Shown here: in pieces, positions 34,501-45,987 of the stretch
Layout of the letters: each line of letters starts with the position of its first letter
Numbering within the stretch: position 1 is the first letter of the stretch
Assembly: GCF_010389155.1 (NCBI RefSeq)
Contig: NC_057769.1
Coordinates: 18,414,735-18,478,734 of the forward strand
Length of the DNA stretch: 64,000 nt
Source: Erigeron canadensis
Taxonomy: Eukaryota; Streptophyta; Magnoliopsida; Asterales; Asteraceae
Direction: 5' to 3'
Notes under the pieces: model-generated
The model's input: the letters and a program-made list of their open reading frames with translations, nothing else
Databases searched by the model: none
Told to the model about the DNA's origin: nothing
Program-made: the position numbers and the translations under genes

Positions 34501-36759
34501 TTTATGACCATGAAAATATGATGAACATACTGGAAATATGACATATTAAAAGTATAAAACTCAAGTCATTTGATGCATGGCAAGATTAAGCTCAAAAATC
34601 GCCTTTTCGGGTCAAATAATCATTAACCGAAAGCACTAAATTGCACATATCACACCACCACCACCATCACGACTTGAACCACCAAAATATGATGAACTTA
34701 CTATGAATATTGAATTTAGAATGAAAATCCATTTTGAAGTACCTTAATAGCCTAAGAAATGAGGCTAAAATCACTATTTCGGTAAACGATTTTCAATTAT
34801 AAGATCCTCAATTTAAGCAAGACACAAGAGAGGTTGAATTGATATGAATTTGTGTTGATATAAGCTTCCAAAAAGGCCTGGAATTTTAGGACAAAAACTC
34901 TTGTGGTGATTTCTAAGTGTTTTTATGAATTAATGAATTTAAAAGGGATTTAAAGGATAATTAAATCAATAATAAATTATATAAATCATGAACTTGGACA
35001 AATTCACATAACCAATGATAAAATAACTCAAACCTACTATAGAAAAATAATTACAAGAAAAGAACCAAGTTTCATATGATTTAAGAATAAATAACTAAGT
35101 TAAAATCACTAATTAATCACTATTATTAAATAAATAATAATAAAGCTTAAATAAATATATAAAATATAACCTTACAAGTTTAAATGCATAATAATCAGTA
35201 GGTAATCATAATATAATTATCTATGAATTTTAAGGACAATTTAAGAACCTAAAGATAATTATAAAGAATTATTTAATTAATTAATGAATAAATGGAATAA
35301 ATAATTAATTAAATAATAATAATAAATCAAGGAAATTAATATAAATCAGAAAATATATTTTAAGATTCATAATATTACAGTACCAATGTCAAATAAAAAT
35401 TTACAAAGCTAAGCATACAAAAGAAATCATGCGTATCAAAGCCAAACTACCGAAATTCCAATAAACGCGCAAAAACGTATAACGCGAAAATTACTTTTAT
35501 CACCAATTCTAATTTAACCAAACATTTTGAACATCATAATACACTTTGATTCCATAATTAAGTAACATCCAAAAATAGACAAGCCTACTAGCATACATCT
35601 CATGATCTAGTTTACTAGTTCATGTAACACACACTTACGTTGTGTATATTTGAATACCATGGTTTAGGCTTACTTGAGAAACGACACCACTAGGCGCATT
35701 CCACGTACTTGATCAGCCCCTAACACCCTCCAATCAAGTGAGTCATAGCCCCCTTTCAAACTATTTTATGCGTTTAACTTTCGGGGTGAAAAGCATGATA
35801 AGTAAAGTTATTATATATATATATATATGAAGTGTTTCCTAAAAGAAAGTTTGATATATGAAATGACTCTTGATAAGTATGATTATGATATGAAGTTATA
35901 ACGTATGTTCCAAGTGATAATTGTTATATGATGAACTTGAGTTCTGTCAACCCGTTTTCTTTTCGGTACACTACTATTTACTCCTAAGGGAGGCCTGTAG
36001 TTAGATAGTTGCGCAACTAGGAGTCGTCCACACATCCAGAGCGTAACGGTGGAAGGTTGGTTGCCTTCGTGATGACCATCACTTCCAGTCCGACCATTAG
36101 GGTGTTCTAGCTACGTAAGTTTAATCGGTCGTCCTCATGACACGACCCCAAGTATAAGTAAGGCACTTGATTGACAGCTGGTGCCAAGATAAGAAGTATT
36201 ATAAAGCTTGGACTTGAAAATGGTAGTAGTAGTGGCTCAAGTATTTTATTCATCAAAAAGCTTTCTATGTTTTGCCCTCATGGTTAAAAGAAATTGAAGT
36301 TGAAATGATTGGATACTAAGATTTGAGTATTAAGATTTGAATATACGTTTTTGGAAAAGAATATTCGTAAAGATATTTGAAGGTCCTTCTTAGTGGTTCT
36401 TTATTTTTGGTCATAATTGGTATATTAATATATATATGTTGCTAGTTAAAACCTATGAACTCACTCAACTCTCGTAGTTGACACTTTTTCTTCATGCTTT
36501 TCAGGTTTAGAGCAGTAGGTTTGCTAATGGACTGCCTCTGGAGGTTGTAATTGTTTGATGCTTGAAGGCTTATAATGCAAACAATTATCTTTTAATTCGG
36601 ATTTGGATTTATGTAATGGTTTTAAACAATTGAATTTGAACTATGTAATCGTTTATTTTGGGATGAATTTAAGACTTTAATTATGATGTTTTCCATTTAA
36701 TCTTTTGTACCATGTCGTTCTGTGGCATCTCGTGTTTTCGCCGTAGTCGGGGTGTTACA
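31544..36759 (+). repeat. Composite 3' LTR of chromovirus F (5216 bp)
   Basis: First part 31544-33116: LTR start to about position 1570, including a 375-bp segment (32228-32602) missing from the other copies. Junction 33117-33163: short scrambled pieces of LTR sequence. Second part 33164-36759: an almost complete LTR lacking only its first 23 bp. The second part resembles the 5' LTR closely, including the 375-bp deletion, while the first part has private differences (for example near 32055, 32145, 32669 and 32691). GTTGG follows at 36760-36764. Confidence 0.88.
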
Positions 36760-36764
36760 GTTGG

Positions 36765-36801
36765 TTTGTTTTTAATTAATTAAATAATAAAAGGACATTT
36801 T
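36765..36801. other. Short host or older-element sequence between F and C
   Basis: 37 bp of AT-rich sequence between the two insertions. Part of it (AATTAAATAATAAAAGGACA) is repeated beyond copia C at about 59651-59670. If element E is split by F and C, this is part of its leader. Confidence 0.6.
36797..36801. repeat. Target-site duplication ATTTT of copia C, left
   Basis: ATTTT precedes the LTR TG at 36802 and recurs at 59621-59625. It is low-complexity, so supportive rather than decisive alone. Confidence 0.75.
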
Positions 36802-37118
36802 TGTTAGAATTCCAAAAATAGAGATAAATTGTAATTTAAGTTAGTGAACTTTCTTGTTGTAAAGTCATAGATAAATGATTTAAGGATGAGGTATAGATGT
36901 GTTAATTAGCTTAATTGTATAGTTAGACTATAAATACCCTTCAACACCTTAGAAATCATAAGCCTTTTCCCCATTCCATTTCATTCCTGAAAATTTACAC
37001 ACATTTAATCCCAATCTTTCTCCTCTCTCTCTAGAAACACACACTAAAACACCAAAAACACACACACACAAATCTACCATTGAATCTGTGAATTCGAGGC
37101 TCAAATCGTATTATTACA
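36802..37118 (+). repeat. 5' LTR of copia C (317 bp)
   Basis: TGTTAGAATTCC to TTATTACA. A TATAAATA box lies at 36929-36936, followed by a pyrimidine-rich leader. Nearly identical to 59299-59620 with a few substitutions and small indels. Confidence 0.92.
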
Positions 37119-37120
37119 TT

Positions 37121-37131
37121 TGGTATCACAG
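37121..37131 (+). other. Primer-binding site of copia C
   Basis: TGGTATCACAG lies two bases after the LTR end. The first eight bases match the initiator-Met PBS and the rest diverges. Confidence 0.75.
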
Positions 37132-37559
37132 AAAAACATCAATCTGATATCGATCCATTACTGAATTCAATCATAGTTTCATCAACAATTCAAAATCAAA
37201 ACCGTTTTTCAAACCATAACTTGTTCTTCATTTTTCTTCGATAAAATCGCATAAAATCATAGATTTTTGTTTACAATTAGATTCCTGATAGTTTGAAACA
37301 CATTCCTGTCAAGTTTCAAGTTCCAATTCGATCTACAACTCGAGATTGAATTTTGAGTTTTTGGCGCTAAAATTTAGGATTTGATTCTATTGTGTTTTTA
37401 GCTGAATTTTGTTTAAGGATTTGTTGCGGAGGTGAAAACAAACATTTTGCAAGTGATTTCAAGTTCTAACTCCAAGTAATTCAAAAGATATTGAAGTTTT
37501 AAGAAGTCATCAATGGAGTTCATGAAAATGACTTGTTTCCTGATGAAGAATATGATGCC

Positions 37560-38352
37560 AAGACGATCTTCACTAGGACGATCTTCTTCAGAATCGTCTT
37601 AGTGTCTGAGATTTCAATTTTCATTCTTGTGTGTTGTGGCTTGTAGGACGATCTTCACAAGATCGTTCTGGCAAGTAGTTGTGGTATGAAGTGTTTGATT
37701 GTGGCTAACTAATCCGAATGGATCGGTTTGGTCAATTCAAATACTTAAAAAGTATTTGAAAAGTGTATCTTGAACAACAGAAAGCTAAGACGATCTTGCC
37801 AAGATCGTCTCAGCTTACTGACCCTAGGACGATCTTGCTCAAGATCGTCTCAATGTCTCTGTTGAAAGTTGGTGTGGTTTGTTTGATCATTTGAAGTCGT
37901 TGTGATTGGTAATCATACACTTCCTGGGTAACTAATCTCATTGATTGGTTTTGCTCAAATTTCTTTCACTCCATTTCATACTGAAACTCTGTCCAATTTT
38001 TCAAAAATTACTTAGAGAATTTCTTCAAATACTCAGAACCTAAGACGATCTTCAACTCAAGACCGTCTCATTTTCTTTGAAACTTAAAAGACGATCTTCC
38101 TTCAAGATCGTTTTACTTCCAAATCTCTAATCCTTCATTTTTCATTTCAATTTTCTTTAATTCAATTTCAATTCCCATTTTCAAAAATCCAAAAACATAT
38201 CTCAATTTCAATTTCATTTCATACTTGGACAAATTCCACTGAATTTCTTCCAAGACGATCTTCCATTAAATCGTCATGCTTATTTCTTCAAATCTAGGAC
38301 GATCTTCCAAAAACGATCTTCACCTAGAACGATCTTCACCAAGATCGTTTCA
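37560..38352 (+). repeat. Hairpin array with GACGATCTT / AAGATCGTC arms in copia C leader
   Basis: About eight inverted-repeat units between PBS and gag. The best are 37788-37810 (11-bp arms AGACGATCTTG and its complement, 1-nt loop) and 37828-37849 (10-bp arms, 2-nt loop). Others lie around 37561-37600, 37645-37671, 38041-38070, 38088-38115, 38251-38275 and 38294-38352, less perfect. Each is typically preceded by CTAG or CTAA. The same motif, including the exact 14-mer CTAGGACGATCTTG in sense orientation, is repeated in the transcribed part of gypsy D LTRs. Confidence 0.88.
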
Positions 38353-38410
38353 CTTCCTGATTTTTACAAATTCTCATTTCATTTCAAGTTTCAAAACAAA
38401 TCTCTTTCAA

Positions 38411-38930
38411 ATGGCTTCTCGTGAAGCATTGGCATTAGGTTCCGATACAAGACCTCCAGTTCTCTACCGTGGTTCTTATAGACTATGGAAGAAAAGATTC
38501 ATGGACTATGTGGAATGTCAGAAGTTGTATCTTCTGATCCTTTGGCATTGATTGTTGAAAAGAAGGTTTCTGAAGCTCTTAAAAGGCAAATGGTGGTTGT
38601 TTCTTTATCTGATGAGGAGGGTGATGATATGATGGCTACAAGAGATGGTGTCTCAGATGAACTATATCAAGCTCTTGCCGCGGTAACTAAGCATTTCAAG
38701 AAGAAATTCTACAAAGCGAGGCCAACAAATAACAATCTCCGCATTTCTTCCACAAGTGCATTTCCCAAGAAGGAACACTATCATTCCAAAAATTATGAAC
38801 AAGTTAAATCAGCTGAATCAAAGCATGTTGAAAAGAAAGAAGGCTATGTGAAACAAGTTGTTGAGAAGGGTAAAGCATCTGACAAAAACATGCTACAACT
38901 GTGGAATTTCTGGTCATTTTGCAATTGATT
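38411..38930 (+). pseudogene. gag: Copia C gag, N-terminal part with internal deletion
   Basis: ATG 38411 gives M-A-S-R-E-A-L-A-L-G-S-D-T-R-P-P-V-L, typical of this copia gag family. After about 40 codons the frame is lost (stop near 38549), and the next homologous segment (S-S-D-P-L-A-L-I-V-E-K-K, near 38530) belongs downstream of a large part of the gag domain, so an internal deletion is likely. The following 140 codons are basic and lead to the zinc knuckle in another frame. The particle-forming domain is therefore mostly missing. Confidence 0.8.
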
Positions 38931-40477
38931 GCAAGCAACCTCGAAAGCGGAACTATGAGTACTACAAGCAGAAAATGCTTTTAGCCAAACAAGTTGAAGC
39001 TGGACATGCTTTGCTCGCTGAAGATGACAAATGGCTATTGCTCTCCGATGATGAGAATGAAGATCTCTCTGCTAATGTTTGCTTTATGGCAAGGTTGGCC
39101 AAGGACAATGTTTTTGAAGCAGAAAGCACTGATGATGAGTACCCGGATGATGAGGTAAACTTTAACTCTACTTTTTTATTAGTTAGAGATAAAGAGTCAC
39201 TTAATTTAGCTCTGTCTAACTTGACAACTCATATTAAGTCTTTAGCCAACAAAAACAAAAAGTTGCAAAATAGTATTTCATTGTCTAAAAGTGAATTTTC
39301 AAAACTTCGTGAAGAACATTCAAAATTACTTTTTGATCATGATATTATCAAACAAGACTTTCAATCATATGAAGAAAAGATGTTGGTTAAAGAATGTGAG
39401 TTGAATGCCTCTCCTGATTCTAAGTTATTACAAAAATGTCATAATCTTGAAAAGACCATTCAAGATCTTGAAAAATCCAATCAAGATCTTGAAATTCAAA
39501 AGACCAATGAATGGCTTCGGGCAAATGCCAGACAAATGGATGTTGATATTCTCAATAAGAAGCTTCAAGAAGCTAAACCAAACAATGTTGAACTCGAAAG
39601 GAAGATTTCTGACTTAAATCATACTTGTTTTCTAAAAGACGTTGAGATTGAAAATCTTGAAAAACAAGTTGAGGAATTTAAAAAGAATATACTTTTCTAT
39701 CAAGAGAAGTTATATAAAGTTGAACAAAACCCTCTCTTGGATTTCACTGCCTATTTTAACAAGTCGAAAATTGCAAAAGATGATCTTCTTCTCGGGTTGG
39801 GATTTGAGAATATCACACCATTGCAAAAAGCCAAGGATGAAATAGAACCTTTGTATGATGAAAAATTTCTTCGACTTGGTATTGTACAACAATTTATTCG
39901 TCCATTGGATAACGAATTTGAGACCGATGAAGTTGAGAAACCAAAAGATGAACTTTTGGTTAATTATGATGTTCTAAACGCTTCTTATGAAACAAAAGAA
40001 TCTTCAATTTTTAAATTGGAAGAAATTGCATCGAATTTTCAAAACCAAGAATTTGTTTGTCCTCCACCTAAACCAACTAAATTGTATATTCCATCCATAT
40101 TTTTGGAAAAACAAATAGAAGGTTTACAACAAAAAGTGGATTCTCAACAAAAAGTCATTGATCATCTCAAGTCTCAAAGTCCATATTCAGAGGATAAATT
40201 AGTTGTTGTACATGCTAAGAAAGTTTGTGATAATGCTTCTACTCAAACTGACCTAAATGCTTTAGTAGACCATTCTACCCAAACTACTTATATTTCATCT
40301 ACCAATACCTCCACTCAGACCTTGACTGATTCTCTTGAATGTTCATGTCAAAATGCTGCTACTATTATAGCTGATGATTATGTGCAATCTGATTTATCTA
40401 ATGACGAACTTGCGCATAGTTTAGTTTTGATATGGTACTTCTATAGGATTTCACTTGTGATACTCTTGATGAGTTAG
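38880..40477 (+). pseudogene. gag: Copia C gag: CCHC knuckle and long coiled coil
   Basis: The frame contains one CCHC knuckle, C-Y-N-C-G-I-S-G-H-F-A-I-D-C, at about 38892-38933, then an acidic stretch (L-L-S-D-D-E-N-E-D). About 300 residues follow with strong heptad character (for example N-L-E-K-T-I-Q-D-L-E-K-S, F-K-K-N-I-L-F-Y-Q-E-K-L), consistent with a coiled coil. It stops at 40477, and the protein appears to continue in another frame from about 40440. It is joined to the upstream gag part by a frameshift near 38870. Confidence 0.8.
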
Positions 40478-40548
40478 TTGTTCATCCTAAGCTTAGTGCT
40501 AGTTTAGGTGTTGATACTTCTACTCAAAATTCTTGTGAAACCACAGAT

Positions 40549-41756
40549 GTGTCAGTTCAAGTTGATTTTATTCCTGAGACTATCAATAGTGTGAAGTTGG
40601 AAAACAAAACTCCTGATTTTTCAAAATTTTCTCCGGTTTCACCATTCACCATAAATGATTTTGATAAATTCAAGGAGGGAGAATATGTTTTTGATTCTGA
40701 AACTGAGAAAAAGATTGAATCTACCCATAATGTGAAGTTGGATCCCAAGATTCCTGATTTTTCAAAAATTTCAAAAGAGTTTAAAACTAATCAACCTCCA
40801 GCGAAATTCTTCACAAAAGATGATTTTGATAAATTCATGGAGGGAGAATATGTTTTTGATTCAGAAACTGAGAAAAAGATTGAATCTATCAAAATCAAAG
40901 TTGAAACAAATGAGGAATTTCAAAACTCATTTTCCAAAACTCCAACTTCATATTATTCAAAGGAACGAGTTAAGCCCAAACTCGTCAAGACTGAAACAAA
41001 GAATCATACCCCAGTCAAACATGTCAAGAAGAAACAAGCTGAGACCACACCAAGATCAAAATATCATAAAGTGAAACTTCCGAAAGACTATCCCAATGCT
41101 TCTCCATCTAACTCTCAATCTAGCTCTTTATTTAAGGTGTCTAAGTCTAGCTCAGGGTTGCTAAATAAGGACACATCGAATGGTTCAACTAGATATAGGG
41201 ATAGATATGGATGGTTTTCTTATTATAAACCAAAGAAGCAAGAAGTTTCCTTACCTACAAAAGACTCTTAAAAGATGAAAGTGTTCAAAAACTCTCATTC
41301 TGATCTTCTTAGTGTCAATTCACCAGGTGGAAAGAGCTTAATTAGTGATACTAAATGGGTTGCTAAGTCATTAGAACCTAAGATCACTAGTAAGCATGTT
41401 GAGGAAAAGAAGAAGAGGAGGAAGAGAAAGAGTCATAATAGGAAGAAGAGAGTTCCTATTGATCTGAACAATTCATCTTTGAAAAACAATGTCAATAATG
41501 TCAAGGCAATGCCTTGTGGGTCTGTAAACAATTTTAATTCTCGTGCTTGTGTGAATGATTTGAATGCTGATAAACATGTTACTTTTAAATATAATGTGAA
41601 TGTGCATACCTTTTATCCAAATGTGCTTCTTGATGATGTGCTTGTTAATGTTTAAGTTGATTCTAAAGCATGCTTGTTTGCATATCCTAAGTTATATACC
41701 CTGCCTGTGTTAACTAACCACAAAGGACCCATCTTCAAGTGGGTACCTAAAGTCGG
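40549..41756 (+). pseudogene. Copia C gag-pol linker with internal repeat
   Basis: Continues the gag frame after a frameshift near 40440. It carries two copies of a segment ending G-E-Y-V-F-D-S-E-T-E-K-K-I-E-S (codons about 40651-40722 and 40819-40890), 168 bp apart. The remainder is Lys/Ser-rich and basic. In-frame TAA codons at 41269-41271 and 41653-41655 interrupt it, and the protease follows in a new frame. No enzymatic domain is recognised here. Confidence 0.65.
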
Positions 41757-41770
41757 TTAAATTTCTTTGA

Positions 41771-43345
41771 TTGCAGGAAATAACCATCTGTACTTGGATA
41801 CTTGATTCCGAGTGTTCAAAACACATGACTGGCAATAAAGCATTGCTCAATAACTTTATCGAACGATTCATGGGAACTGTTCGATTTGGGAACAACAATT
41901 TCGCTCCTATCTTAGGTTATGGAGACATTGAACGCAATGGAATTGTCATCAAGAAAGTTCATTATGTTAAAGGATTAAGTCATAACTTGTTCAGTGTTGG
42001 ACAATTCTGTGACAACAATCTTCAAGTTCTTTTTCGACAATCTCTTTGCAAAGTCCAAACTCTAGATGGAGTTGATATTCTTTGTGGCGACCGTGATGAT
42101 AACCTTTTTACCGTTAATCTCAATAATAACCAACGAACCGATAATATTTGTCTCATTTCAAAGGCTACGTCAAAGAATTCTTGGTTGTGGCGTAGTAGGC
42201 TTTCTCATCTAAATTTTCCAACTATCAATACTTTGGTCAACAAGCATCTTGTTGAAGGCTTGCCGGACTATAAGTATGAGAGTGAGCATGTTTGTCCTTC
42301 TTGTGCTGTTGGGAAGATTAAACAAGCTTCTCATAAACCGAAGAAATCTCCAATTTCGTTAGCACCTCTTCATTTGCTTCACATGGATCTTTGTGGGCCG
42401 ATGAAAGTACAAAGCCGAAATGGGAAAAAATACATCTTGGTTATTGTTGATGATTATTCAAGATATACTTGGGTCAAGTTTCTTGCATCCAAAGATGAAA
42501 CAACTCAGATTTTGATTGACTTCATCACTTCTACCCAAGTAAATCTTCAACTTCCAGTTCGTTACATTCGTTCGGATAACGGAACTGAGTTCAAAAATGT
42601 CGTTTTTGATGAATTTTGTAAATCCAAGGGCATTACTCACCAATTCTCTGCAGTTCGTACCCCACAACAAAATGGTGTCGTTGAAAGGAGAAATTGAACG
42701 CTAGTGGAAGCTGCAAGAACAATGCTTGCTTATTCCAAGTTGCCTTCCAATATGTGGGCTGAAGCTGTTGACACTGCTTGTCACACTTAGAATCGGTCCA
42801 TTGTCAATCAACGTTTCGAGAAGACTCCTTATGAGGTTGTTAACAAACGCAAACCCAACATCAACTATTTTCATATCTTTGGGTGTGTTTGTTATACTTT
42901 GAATGATAGGGAGAATCTTGGAAAGTTCGAGAAGAAAGGTGATGAAGGTTACTTTGTTGGTTATTCCAAGACATCAATTGCCTACCGAATCTACAATCGC
43001 CGAACAAAGACAATTCAAGAAACAATGAATGTTTGGTTTGATGAGATGTCGGGCATGATTTTTGAACAAGAAAGTTTGCTACCAACAAGTAATGATCCGA
43101 GTGCTTCAAGTACTTCAACAAGGACTTCTACTTTAGCATCTAAATTCAAGAAGTTTCCTACTCCAACAAGTGATGAATTAGATATTCTTTTTGAAGAATT
43201 CTACAATTCTAAACCGATTCATGATAAAGAACCTCAAGTCATCGTTGAACCAATTCAGAAAAATAATTCAGTTCCTGACGACAATCATGAATCATCATCA
43301 AGTTCTTCTGAGCAAGGTGCTACATCTTCTAGTAGTAGCTCTTGA
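41771..43345 (+). pseudogene. pol: Copia C protease and integrase
   Basis: The protease motif reads W-I-L-D-S-E-C-S-K-H-M-T-G, where the Gly of the catalytic D-S/T-G triad is Glu. GAG-pre-integrase follows (L-S-H-L-N, C-P-S-C). The integrase core has M-D-L-C-G-P-M (first Asp), I-R-S-D-N-G-T-E-F (second Asp) and Q-Q-N-G-V-V-E-R-R-N (Glu), all three catalytic residues present. Stops: TGA at 42695-42697 (CGA to TGA likely), TAG near 42788 (CAG to TAG likely). Beyond 42830 the frame encodes F-G-C-V-C-Y and G-Y-F-V-G-Y-S, then a Ser/Pro/Asn-rich linker with further stops. Confidence 0.88.
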
Positions 43346-43559
43346 TCCTCTTCTAACAATTCTTCTTCACCACCCTCTCCTAATAATTCTTCTCAAGTGA
43401 ATGATCAAGAACAACCTACCCATTTTACTCAGACAACAAACCCGATAAACACTCCAAATGTGTATTCTACCAAGCTATGATTCCATCTCTCAACAAAACT
43501 CAGGTTCTAATGATGATGATGTTGATGTTCAACAACAAGATCCTCTTCCTCATGATCAA

Positions 43560-44601
43560 AAATGGTCACGTATGCTGAAAAATCATTGAACTGATCAAAT
43601 TATTGGAGATCCACAAGCCCGAGTAACTACTCGTACTTCAGTGAACGAGTGTCTTGTTGCACTTTCTCTCAGCATAATCGAACCCAAAACTATCTCTAAA
43701 GCTCTTCGTGATCCAGAATGGGTGAAAGCGATGCAAGAAGAACTCGCTTAGTTTGAAAGACTAAAAGTATGGAGATTAGTTCCAAATCCAAGAAAAGATG
43801 AACCAATCGGAACAAAGTGGATTTTCAAGAACAAAAAGGATGAAAATGGAGTGGTAGTAAGGAACAAAGCTCGACTTGTTGCAAAGGGTTACTGCCAACA
43901 ACCTGGTGTTGACTTCGACTAAACTTTTGCTCCAGTAGCAAGAATGGAGGCCATTCGGATTTTCTTAGCTTATGTCGCATTCCGAAACTTCACTGTGTTT
44001 CAAATGGATGTGAAGACAGCTTTCTTGAATGGTGACCTCAAAGAAGAAATTTACGTTGAACAACTAGAAGGTTTTGTTGATCCTAAAAGGCCAAACCCTG
44101 TCTACAGGTTAGACAAAGCTCTCTACGGTCTTAAGCAAGCACCCCGCACATGGTATGATTCCTTAACTACTTTCTTGATAAGAGGTGGCTTTACCAAAGG
44201 CACAATTGACCCTACCCTGTTCATTCGCAAACAAGGTAAGCATGTTCTTCTTGCCCAAATCTATGTTGATGACATTATCTTTTGGTCAACCAGTCAAACA
44301 TTTTGTCGAAACTTTTCATCTCTAATGGTTAATCATTTTGAAATGAGTATGATTGGGGAAATAAACTACTTTTTGGGTCTTCAAATCAAACAATTACCAA
44401 ATGGTATTTTTATATCACAAGGTAAATACATAAATGATATGTTGAAAAAGTTTGATATGACTACATGTTCTTCAATTTCTACCCCAATGGCTGCTCGAAC
44501 AAATATAAATGCTGATAAAAATGGGAAACCATTTGACCAAAAGAGATATAGAAGCATGATTGGTTCATTGTTGCATCTTACAGCATCTCGCCCAGATATA
44601 A
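43560..44601 (+). pseudogene. pol: Copia C reverse transcriptase
   Basis: RVT_2 domain with [39 protein letters not shown] and an intact catalytic Y-V-D-D at about 44263-44276. In-frame stops lie near 43750 (TAG, in E-E-L-A-stop-F-E-R-L) and near 43920 (TAA, in V-D-F-D-stop-T-F-A-P). The domain ends at R-P-D-I-M, where gypsy D is inserted. The frame continues exactly at 55851. Confidence 0.9.
44597..44601. repeat. Target-site duplication TATAA of gypsy D, left
   Basis: TATAA at 44597-44601 and 55846-55850 flank the element. Collapsing one copy restores the copia C pol frame. Confidence 0.92.
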
Positions 44602-45121
44602 TGTAACACCCCGACAGCGGCGGAAAACTCGGGATGTAAGATAAAGCACACGCGCACATGGATGTTACATAGGAATACTAAACGAGTGCATACATTAAGC
44701 ATAAATAGTCAATTTCATAGCCAAACAAGCATAATAGTAGTCATCACACACAAATCAAGCATTCAAATAGAGATGAGATAAGTTCCCACGCAGGGGGAAA
44801 GGTTAGGCATATTGCCATCAAGCATAAACAAGAGCATGCAAACTTCAAAACCTAGCCTGCAGTCTGCTAAAAGTCCCATACTACCAATCCTAGCCACGAT
44901 TTGCTTGATTACCTGAAAGGAATACTTAAACGTGTCAACACAAAGGTTGGTGAGTTCGCAGGTTTGAGTACATAAACAAGTTGTATAAATATGTTTTATG
45001 CCGTCGATAGAATGTTGAGAATAAAGTAGTATGATGTGGCTAGAGACTAACTTTGCACATGAGTATGTGTTTGAGTATAAACGTGCACTTACAGTACCAG
45101 GCTAGCATATATTAATCGTGC

Positions 45122-45285
45122 ACACACAGTCATTAACATGACCGGCAAGTATATCAGTCGAGCACTCACAGTCATCAACATGACCGACTAATATGTATCA
45201 AGAGAGCACTCACAGTCATCAATATGACCGGCTAATATGTATCAATCGAGCACTCACAGTCATCAACATGATCGGCTAATATGTC
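45122..45285 (-). repeat. Tandem repeat, about 44-bp unit x4, in gypsy D 3' LTR
   Basis: Four units, each with a core of GTCAT-CAAC-ATGAC type, a small inverted repeat, followed by CGGC/CGAC and TAATATGTATCA-like sequence. One unit has ATTAACAT, one CAATATGAC and one ATGATC, so arms are partly decayed. The equivalent array in the 5' LTR is at about 53737-53900. Confidence 0.85.
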
Positions 45286-45987
45286 ACAAAGTAGTCAAAC
45301 AGCCATAGAATAATAAAACAGTTACGACATATAAAAGCATGTGTAGTATTCCTTTCACCCCAAAACATAAATAAAGAAAAAGGGGCTACGAAGACTCACA
45401 GTGATCCGGTACAAGCGTAGTTTACAAGCACAGAAAATGAGCACAGATATAAGTAAGATATATCTATTTGAATCCAAGTATGTCTTGATGTCAACCTAAT
45501 CACAAGTCATTGAACATAGATGAATACATGTATTAGTTATTGTGATTAATCATTCACTGAGTTGTCCTTGATGAACTGATGATTTGGTCCTTAGAAGATT
45601 CTTTGAACATCTTGACTCAAAAGTGTTTTAAATGAACTTTAAATACATGAACCGGACTCAAAATGAACGTCTTTGAACTCACACATAAGTACTTATTGTA
45701 ATAATGAGTTGTATGTGCCTTTAATAATGATCCTTTAACCTTAAGAACTTGATTTAGTTGCTTATAGAACTTGTACTTTAGTAATTTAGGTTGAACATGC
45801 CCTAAGCGTACTTAATTTGGGTTTGCACTTTGTACGTTGTTTTAGATCGACTCATGAACTAGCTCGATGTTAATAAGTAGCCTTTGATGTGTTTAATCGA
45901 ATGATAATGATGTTATGAACTTGGTTTGGTGTTAAATGATCAAGTGCGATATGATAAAGAACAAGTACATGTTGTTTTGTGATTGCA

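Larger units (their letters stand above)
21199..36759 (+). mobile_element. Chromovirus F (Tekay/Del-like Ty3/gypsy), 15.6 kb
   Basis: The layout is 5' LTR, initiator-Met PBS, an upstream ORF, gag-protease-RT-RNase H-integrase with a chromodomain-like C-terminus, polypurine tract and a composite 3' LTR. LTRs over 3 kb and the C-terminal motif (V-K-V-R-W, then F-T-W-E-R-E-D) fit the Tekay/Del lineage. The coding region has one small deletion frameshift and one nonsense codon, and the outer LTR copies are very similar, so the insertion looks fairly recent. Confidence 0.93.

Noticed and set aside
45122..45285. Tandem units in gypsy D LTR as a CRISPR-like array
   Set aside because: Eukaryotic retrotransposon LTR, units include the spacers, and the same array occurs in the partner LTR.
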